Part shown: positions 58,801 through 64,000 of the stretch, piece by piece
Layout of the letters: the number at the start of each line of letters is the position of its first letter
Position numbering within the stretch: the first letter of the stretch is position 1
Source of the DNA: Psettodes erumei
Lineage: Eukaryota; Chordata; Actinopteri; Pleuronectiformes; Psettodidae
DNA length: 64,000 nucleotides
Direction: 5' to 3'
Assembly: GCA_016785225.1 (NCBI GenBank)
Contig: JAFBJZ010000636.1
Location: 395,445 to 459,444 of the forward strand
Notes under the pieces: model-generated
What the model was told of the DNA's origin: nothing
Database searches by the model: none
What the model saw: the letters and a program-made list of their open reading frames with translations, nothing else
Position numbers and translations under genes: made by a program

Positions 58801-61719
58801 GTTCAAATATTTGTCCCTTTCTACATGATGATTCAGAGCGAGGTGGATAAAGGAAAGTGTTGTTGATTATTCTGGTAGCTCCAGTGTTAAATGCAATAAT
58901 TTCATCTGGGCTTTTTTCAGTGATAGAATCCTAATATAGACTTTCCCCCAGTCAGAAATGATCTACAGTTTAAGTGAGCGATCAACCAGAATGATGGAAG
59001 GCTATTTTTGATCTTCTATTAATTGGTAAAGTTGGGGGGGTGGGGGGTTTAACAGAATAACAAAATTCAGTCATAAATGTGAATATTTGCTAGTTTTCCT
59101 CATGTCCTAATAATAAATGTGATACCTTGGGTTTTGTACTGGTTGTTGTACAAAAGAGGGCTCAAGGAAAAATGTGATAGCAATGTTTGGATGTTTTCTG
59201 TCACGTTATGGACGATCGAGAAAATGGAAAAAAGCAGCTGCCCTAAATCCTTGCTTATATTGGTTACCCCCAATCCTCCTCTCGTGCAGATTGTGCGGAC
59301 GGACCTGAAGGAGCTGCGTGACTTCGATCTGGAGGGAGCTCCATATGGCTACACCCCGTTCTGCGAGAGCCGCCGGGAGATGGACGGCTACCGCTTCTGG
59401 AAGTCCGGCTACTGGGCGAGCCACCTCGCCGGACGCAAGTATCACATCAGGTACGGCCGGCCCGGCGTCCGCGGCGCTTGAGAAGTCACACACATACACG
59501 CCCTGGCTCTATTTTCAATAAATTTTTCGTGCTTCGATGCATATTTCACGTGTTGCCGTCATTTATCCCTCGCAGCGCCCTGTATGTGGTGGACCTGAAG
59601 AAGTTCAGGAAAATAGCAGCAGGAGATCGACTTAGAGGACAGTACCAGGGGCTCAGCCAAGACCCCAACAGTCTTTCTAACCTGGATCAGGTCTGTGACT
59701 TTCTTTTCATTTGCTGCCCATATTTGTTAAAATTAAAATGCAGCGGGGACCTGACTCTGAAGACCAAGGCTGCATTGGAGTCGTCGTTTTTAGCTTAGGG
59801 AGGTTGCTAAGTGAGTGATGTCACCTGGAAGCATCTTAACTGGCAGCTGTGATACGAGCTCCCTGAATGCTAAGGAAAGGTGTGTCAATGTTTCCTTTGT
59901 TATTCCCCTTAGCACAGGGTAAACTGAAGCCATCCTTTATGAATGGAAAGGAGGTAATACTGTCTCACAATTCTTTGCAGCAGCAGCTTATTTTATTGAC
60001 CTACATCAGTAACATCTGCCATCAAATTATTATGTAGCACCACAGTTGTCTTTTCACTGTGAGATGTCCTTCACATCTTTCCTCAAACTCATGACATTTT
60101 CCATCAAGCTCAAGGATTAGTGGTTAGGAAAGGACCATTTTTTTTCTTTTTGTCAGCTCCCATTGCTGTATATTTTCAGGTTCAGGGAAGCTCTGTGATC
60201 AAGAGATGGCAGAGTAAGTTGTTAGAAACTCATCATCATCAACTCTCATTTCATCTTGTGTTTTCACAGTGTCGTCGTCTACCCACTGTTTTCTCTTGCA
60301 GTTCTGATTTTGTGACAACATGTGAATATCAACACTTGAATGAATACCTTGAATAGCTGATTTTAAAAAAAGGTGTGCAGTGTGGGTTAGCGTTAGTCAA
60401 GTGTTAGTCAAGCAGATGCTTCGCCCCACGCCTGTGTGCGCATTATTGCTCAACCTTTGTCGCACTTTCGATTGCTGTTGGAAAAGTGAAATCTGACGTT
60501 AATGATTCCATAGCTTTGACGTGACGTGTCGTGGTGTGATGAAAGCTGTGCATAATGTTATAGTTTCCATCCCGGCCCCTCTCACAGGTCTCAACTGTTT
60601 TTGTTTTTGTTTTTTCAACTTTTTTTTTCAGGATCTGCCCAACAACATGATCCACCAGGTGCCGATCAAATCTCTGCCACAGGAGTGGCTGTGGTGCGAG
60701 ACCTGGTGTGACGACAGCTCCAAGAAGAGTGCCAAGACAATAGACCTGGTAACCAAATATTGTGGATCAGGACAAAGTAGACAAAAAAACAGACAACATA
60801 GGGAGTAGCGGGAGGGAGGGATGGAATTTCTGCGATGCCTCTTAACAGCCACAAGAGGGCAGACAGGCCCACTGCGAGGAAATGATTGCCTTACTGCAGA
60901 TTAGTTTATCTCAGTTTCTTTTTGGATAAATTAAGTGAGTCTTTATTTTGGGAGCCACTGCAGGGTTAATTTACACACTGTAAACTTTTACCTTTTTTTT
61001 CACTGAGGGGAAAACTTTTGTGTTTCATTTGGAAGTGAAAAACACACACACGCTAAAATAAAATATATAAAACTAGACAATACATAAAACTTTTTTTAAA
61101 AAGTGTTAACCCACCACATAAGCTCAAATGAATCTCATGAAGATTTGGAGACACTTTGGAGACATCTCTCCATGCAGGATGAAATGCACACTCTAAAATG
61201 ACTTGAACCTTTAAAATTGCCCTTTTGTGGGAAATGGGAGGCAGATCAGGCAGTTCAACACCAGTAATCTTAGTGGAAACCCAGGCGACGGAAGGCCCCT
61301 GTTCTGTTACCTGTCAGTTCTTAAACTACATAATTATGATAATGCAGCTTGGAGAGGAGTGTGAAGACATATAGAATGATGTGATCCTTTTCCAACTGCC
61401 TGTGAATGCCATAGTTGTCTATTTTATGTGCTCCCTCTCGTTTTTCCTGATTTCAGTGTAACAACCCCATGACCAAGGAGCCCAAGCTGCAGGCCGCGGT
61501 GAGGATCGTGGCCGAGTGGACCGATTACGACCAAGAGATTAAACGTCTGCAGACCAGAGTCCAAGCGGGAGCAAACCACAGAACAAAGCAGCAGGACACA
61601 GGTACTCAAAACACACACACACACACACACACATGCAGGTTTGATTAGGAGTTTGTGTGTCAAGTCTGTGAATTTCGATCATCTCCTTCTCCCCATCAGA
61701 TATTCACACAGAGCTGTGA
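37800..61719 (+). CDS. uggt1: UDP-glucose:glycoprotein glucosyltransferase 1 (complete, 41 exons)
   Basis: ER-lumenal folding sensor that transfers glucose from UDP-Glc to Man9GlcNAc2 on misfolded glycoproteins, returning them to calnexin/calreticulin. Coding exons: 37800-37830, 39994-40132, 40482-40561, 40816-40946, 41060-41172, 41277-41451, 42166-42262, 42362-42440, 42708-42808, 45043-45142, 45263-45323, 47051-47142, 47744-47894, 48059-48178, 48276-48361, 48749-48884, 49039-49170, 49378-49542, 50418-50538, 51206-51304, 51475-51498, 52085-52179, 52686-52892, 53058-53189, 53333-53463, 53569-53664, 53971-54073, 54227-54306, 55224-55413, 55591-55749, 55881-55966, 56134-56218, 57065-57153, 57439-57543, 57713-57797, 58578-58760, 59290-59450, 59576-59690, 60632-60748, 61457-61601, 61700-61719. 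They sum to 4617 nt (1538 residues plus stop), every junction is GT-AG and in phase, and the human protein is about 1555. Signal anchor at residues 17-32, GT24 domain at about 1243-1520, C-terminal HTEL. Start chosen by strong Kozak context and an upstream in-frame stop. It matches UGGT1 better than UGGT2, as I remember them. Confidence 0.95.
37831..39993 (+). other. uggt1 intron 1
   Basis: GTAAGA donor and TCCTCTCAG acceptor. It is among the longest introns of the gene. Contains a Tc1-like remnant at 38523-38780 and other probable repeat-derived DNA near 39.0-39.7 kb that I cannot classify. Confidence 0.8.
38523..38780 (+). mobile_element. Tc1/mariner-like transposon 3' remnant
   Basis: The translated phrase HVWNNLPAKYC followed by TDAILKVRGGHTEY is the characteristic C-terminal end of fish Tc1-like transposases (WNNLP...AVLKAKGGHTKY type). 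About 120 bp later comes CCTAAAACGTTTGCACACTAG, resembling the common Tc1 terminal sequence CCTAAAACTTTTGCACAGTA. The 5' part of the transposase is missing, so the copy is dead. It lies in sense orientation inside uggt1 intron 1. Confidence 0.8.
42809..45042 (+). other. uggt1 intron 9
   Basis: At 2.2 kb it is the longest intron of the gene. T tracts at 42856-42868 and 44101-44114. I recognise no repeat family or exon in it. CpG-richer parts occur near 44360-44410 and 44740-44880. Confidence 0.8.
45324..47050 (+). other. uggt1 intron 11
   Basis: 1.7 kb. Holds a C-rich/ACC-rich stretch near 46351-46390 and a G-rich tract at 46989-47010 close to the acceptor. No gene content seen. Confidence 0.8.
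47237..47310 (+). mobile_element. Old teleost repeat with TAATCG ends, fragment D
   Basis: AGAGCTGCAGCGATCAGTCG followed by GGCAGAAAATGAATGTGCAA resembles the left end of the same family as the copies at 18.8-20.3 kb. It lies in uggt1 intron 12. Confidence 0.5.
51475..51498 (+). other. uggt1: uggt1 24-nt microexon (exon 21)
   Basis: Only 24 nt, phase 1 on both sides, adding eight residues (GMTTTNRH) between TKK and DDGYIRP. Human UGGT1 has eight residues at the same place (GMSSKEIY, from memory), so the exon is conserved in length. The acceptor is weak and A-rich, with TGC 5 nt before the AG and a long pyrimidine tract at 51389-51434. Skipping would keep the frame. Without it the preceding AAG AAA joins directly to GAT GAT. 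Confidence 0.85.
52341..52650. mobile_element. Inverted pair of SINE-like elements in uggt1 intron 22
   Basis: Left arm (about 52341-52452) begins GCTAGCTTAGCTTAGCATAA and contains GGAAACAGGGGGAAACAGCC. Right arm (about 52500-52650) reads the same family backwards: its reverse complement contains TTAGCATAAAGACTGAGAAA, CAGGGTAAACAGCTAAC and GAAGTGTAAAAATGACAAG. The two diverged copies face each other across about 50 bp and occupy most of the 506-bp intron. Confidence 0.75.
57240..57336 (+). mobile_element. Old teleost repeat with TAATCG ends, fragment E
   Basis: CAAATATTTGCTGGTTCTGG, then CTTCTCAAATGTGAGAATTA and ATGAATATCTTTGG, match well-known internal phrases of the same family as copies A-D. 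It lies in uggt1 intron 33. Confidence 0.65.
57439..61601 (+). other. uggt1: uggt1 exons 34-40: GT24 glucosyltransferase domain
   Basis: Codes about residues 1230-1532. Conserved motifs: INIFSVASGHLYERFLRIMM, NYLSPTFKEFIP, YKWPRWLHQQTEKQRIIWGY, and the metal/UDP-binding LFVDADQ with the DXD at residues 1350-1352 (human Asp1358/Asp1360 equivalents). Also present are GYTPFCESRREMDGYRFWK, YWASHLAGRKYHISALYVV and SNLDQDLPNNMIHQV, where Asp1444 aligns with human catalytic Asp1452. All expected catalytic residues are present, so the enzyme should be active. Confidence 0.93.
61611..61633. repeat. (CA)n microsatellite at uggt1 intron 40 5' end
   Basis: Begins about 8 bp after the donor GTACTC. See also the similarly placed CA tracts after exons 7, 10 and 12. 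Confidence 0.9.
61700..61719 (+). other. uggt1: uggt1 terminal exon with HTEL ER-retrieval signal
   Basis: The last 20 coding bases complete Asp and encode Ile-His-Thr-Glu-Leu-stop. HTEL is a KDEL-like tetrapeptide (human UGGT1 ends REEL, UGGT2 HDEL, from memory). The whole retrieval signal is therefore on its own tiny coding exon. Retention of intron 40 would replace it with a His/Thr-rich tail encoded by the CA repeat. Confidence 0.9.
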
Positions 61720-62375
61720 GGTTCCTGCAGTGGCTGTGATGAGGCAGTGAACTGGACTCTGTTTAAAGAGTCCGCTTCATGAAGAGAAGCTACTCTCATG
61801 CCGTTGGAACTGCTGAAAGACTGACCTGCAAACAGTGCTAGATGGTGAAAACAATGTTCTGTTTTGTTCTTTTTGTAATGTGTGAAGGGGAATTTTCATG
61901 GTCGGCTTTGAGGGGCTTTCCTGTATGTGTGTGTGTAAGTGGTAAGAATGCATTTTGTCAAGCGAAACATGGATATAACTTTGTTCTTTTTCTGTGTAGT
62001 TTTTTCTTTCCCCTGTAATAGCTGTCGGTCTGTGAGCTTGCACTGATTGGGAATCTGGCTGTGGACAATGCACAAAGGGAGGTGGATGCTGGTTAACTTA
62101 GGTTTCTGACAAACCACACACCTGGTAGTGGGACAGGTTTCTGCTCACTCACTAGGACAAAAAATTCAATTTAAAGATGTTAGGCCTTTCTCTGTAAATG
62201 ATGCGGGCAGATAGGCCGATATGTCTGCTTTATAGCACTCATGATGTTTTGGAAAATTATAGAACATTTGCCATGTTTTTTTCAGTCCTTAAGAGAAATG
62301 TTGGGCCAAATGTTTGATGTCAGAATGATGAGAATAAGATTTTTTTAAATAAACATGGCAAATTAATTCTAAATT
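61720..62375 (+). other. uggt1 3'UTR (probable)
   Basis: Follows the TGA stop. The first canonical AATAAA is at 62348-62353, giving a 3'UTR of about 640-660 nt. T-rich and TG-containing; no conserved element recognised. Confidence 0.6.
62348..62353 (+). terminator. uggt1 polyadenylation signal (proximal)
   Basis: AATAAA hexamer 630 bp after the stop codon, the first one downstream. It is followed by A/T-rich sequence; GT-rich downstream sequence is weak. Confidence 0.6.
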
Positions 62376-62912
62376 AACAGAAAAAAAAAATCAAACTGAC
62401 AGTCGCTATGATCTATGATCCCTACTATTCATTACATCAAAAAGCTGAAACATTGACAACTCAGTTCTTTTTTTGTATCAAAATATACCTTTAATATACC
62501 TTGAATTGAGTCTGGTCAGCAGAATTTTCCATTCCTGCCCAGCACCACTTTGGAAATTTAGCATTCAAATTTGTTTTAAGAATCACATGAAGCTGTAGGG
62601 GTGTTAAGCACCCTGTCTAAACTCAACAACCACTTTAAGGTCATTTGAATGGATTTTTAGAAAGGAGTGCCAATTCTGTCAATGACATTTACACTCATCA
62701 TCTGGAATATGGCATGACAATTGAGAACAAAACCAGAATGCTTGATTGATCATCAGTTTCTGGTGGAATATAAATGTCTGTAACTCTCAGGGAAGGAGAT
62801 GCTTGTGTGGGTTGCAACAAAAAGTGCAAATCAGAAAAGAGTGGAGAGTTTGTTGTCTGAGTTTATACGATTTTAAGGGAAAAGCAACCACAACATTTGA
62901 TTTTTGGCTGAA

Positions 62913-62918
62913 AATAAA
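62913..62918 (+). terminator. Alternative distal polyadenylation signal
   Basis: A second AATAAA, followed by TTTGATTTTTTTGGTT, which is a better T/G-rich downstream element than that of the proximal site. It would give a 1.2-kb 3'UTR ending just before the satellite. Confidence 0.45.
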
Positions 62919-63030
62919 GTTTGATTTTTTTGGTTACTTGGTGACATCCATGGATTTATCATTAGCATCCAGTCTAAACTGGTGGATATGTTTGTTAAAT
63001 ACAAATCCGTATACCTATATGTCACATAGA

Positions 63031-64000
63031 AAAATGCCTTCAACTTGAAAAAAGTCAAAAAATAAAAAAGTGCTCAAAATGCCCCAAAACATCAGGAAAC
63101 ACTGTTTTATGAACCCCAATGGGATAAAAGATGTTAAATGTTGCAAAATATGGTCAAAAAGGTCATATGTCTCATCAAAAACACAAAAAAAAAGGCCATA
63201 GTATACTATGTCGAAAAATAGCATATACCACAAACACAAAAAAACGGCATACACTGCTGTAAAAGTGTGAAAAAGTCAAAAAATAAAAAGTGCTCAAAAT
63301 GCCCCAAAACATCAGGAAACACTGTTTTATGAACCCCCAATAGGATAAAAGATGTTAAATTTGCAAAATATGGTCAAAAAGGTCATAGTTTAGTATGTCT
63401 CAAAAACACAAAAAAACGCCATAGTATACTATGTCGAAAAATGCGAAAAAAGTCAAAAAATAAAAAGTGCTCAAAATGCCCCAAAACATCAGGAAACACT
63501 GTTTTATGAACCCCCAATGGGATAAAAGATGTTAAATTTGCAAAATATGGTCAAAAAAGGCCATAGTATACTATGTCGAAAAATGCGAAAAAAGTCAAAA
63601 AATAAAAAGTGCTCAAAATGCCCCAAAACATCAGGAAACACTGTTTTATGAACCCCAATAGGATAAAAGATGTTAAATTTGCAAAATATGGTCAAAAAGG
63701 TCATAGTTTAGTATGTCTCAAAAACACAAAAAAAATGCCATAGTATACTATGTCGAAAAATGCGAAAAAAGTCAAAAAATAAAAAGTGCTCAAAATGCCC
63801 CAAAACATCAGGAAACACTGTTTTATGAACCCCCAATGGGATAAAAGATGTTAAATTTGCAAAATATGGTCAAAAAGGTCATAGTTTAGTATGTCTCAAA
63901 AACACAAAAAAACGCCATAGTATACTATGTCGAAAAATGCGAAAAAAGTCAAAAAATAAAAAGTGCTCAAAATGCCCCAAAACATCAGGAAACACTGTTT
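63031..64000. repeat. Tandem satellite, 177-bp main period (array continues past the window)
   Basis: The marker TGCTCAAAATGCCCC recurs at 63071, 63291, 63468, 63610, 63787 and 63964, so unit lengths are 220, 177, 142, 177 and 177. The differences of 35 and 43 bp correspond to loss or gain of one short sub-repeat. Each unit has an about 107-bp constant part plus one to three sub-repeats of about 35 bp. The array is AT-rich and highly homogenised. Minus-strand ORFs are simply the repeat translated. It lies downstream of uggt1 and is cut by the window edge. Confidence 0.93.
63197..63210. repeat. 14-bp perfect palindrome in satellite units
   Basis: CATAGTATACTATG equals its own reverse complement and recurs at 63197-63210, 63420-63433, 63562-63575, 63739-63752 and 63916-63929, once per unit. 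It is identical in every copy while neighbouring sub-repeats vary (for example CATAGTTTAGTATG). Confidence 0.9.

Noticed and set aside
63504..63704. Phe-rich minus-strand ORF
   Set aside because: It is the satellite repeat translated; identical peptides recur with each unit.
63031..64000. Possible CRISPR-like array at the right end
   Set aside because: Units are head-to-tail with no unique spacers; it is a eukaryotic tandem satellite.

Overview
The window is vertebrate nuclear DNA, almost certainly from a ray-finned (percomorph-like) teleost. Both protein-coding loci are intron-split vertebrate genes, and the non-coding DNA is rich in (CA)n/(TG)n and (CT)n microsatellites. Several interspersed repeats resemble families I know from teleost genomes: a Tc1/mariner transposase remnant, SINE-like pieces with a TTAGCTTAGCATAAA core, and an AGGGCTGCAACTAACG-ended element. 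I see no bacterial, plasmid or phage content. I see no CRISPR array, rRNA or tRNA.

Layout on the + strand: (1) 1-26513 has no recognisable coding exon and is best read as the 3' part of a long intron 1 of hs6st1. It holds dense microsatellites, CpG-rich blocks near 5.6-6.7 kb and several old repeats. (2) 26514-30203 carries the last three coding exons of hs6st1 (heparan sulfate 6-O-sulfotransferase 1). Its 5' exon, with the membrane anchor and 5'-PAPS loop, lies upstream of the window. (3) 30204-37799 is the hs6st1 3'UTR plus intergenic DNA, with a very long CA repeat 48 bp after the stop and two Pumilio-type sites about 1.7 kb downstream. (4) 37800-61719 is a complete uggt1 (UDP-glucose:glycoprotein glucosyltransferase 1) of 41 coding exons. 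All splice phases close to a 1538-residue ORF that ends in an HTEL ER-retrieval signal. One exon is a 24-nt microexon. (5) 61720-about 63030 is 3'UTR and downstream sequence with two AATAAA signals. (6) About 63031 to the window end is a tandem satellite with a 177-bp main period, open at the right edge.

The two genes act in the secretory pathway but not in one pathway. hs6st1 modifies heparan sulfate in the Golgi; uggt1 is the ER folding sensor that re-glucosylates misfolded N-glycoproteins. Their linkage is notable because, from memory, HS6ST1/UGGT1 and HS6ST3/UGGT2 are also neighbours in human, so the pair looks like an ancient paralogous block.

I did not find a convincing new biological system. 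The items most worth a second look are the uggt1 microexon with neural-microexon-like splice signals, the inverted SINE pair filling uggt1 intron 22, CA repeats placed directly after several uggt1 5' splice sites, the modular 142/177/220-bp satellite with a perfect palindrome, and the teleost-style acidic insert in the hs6st1 C-terminus. Names and comparisons with human proteins rest on remembered family sequences, not on a search.
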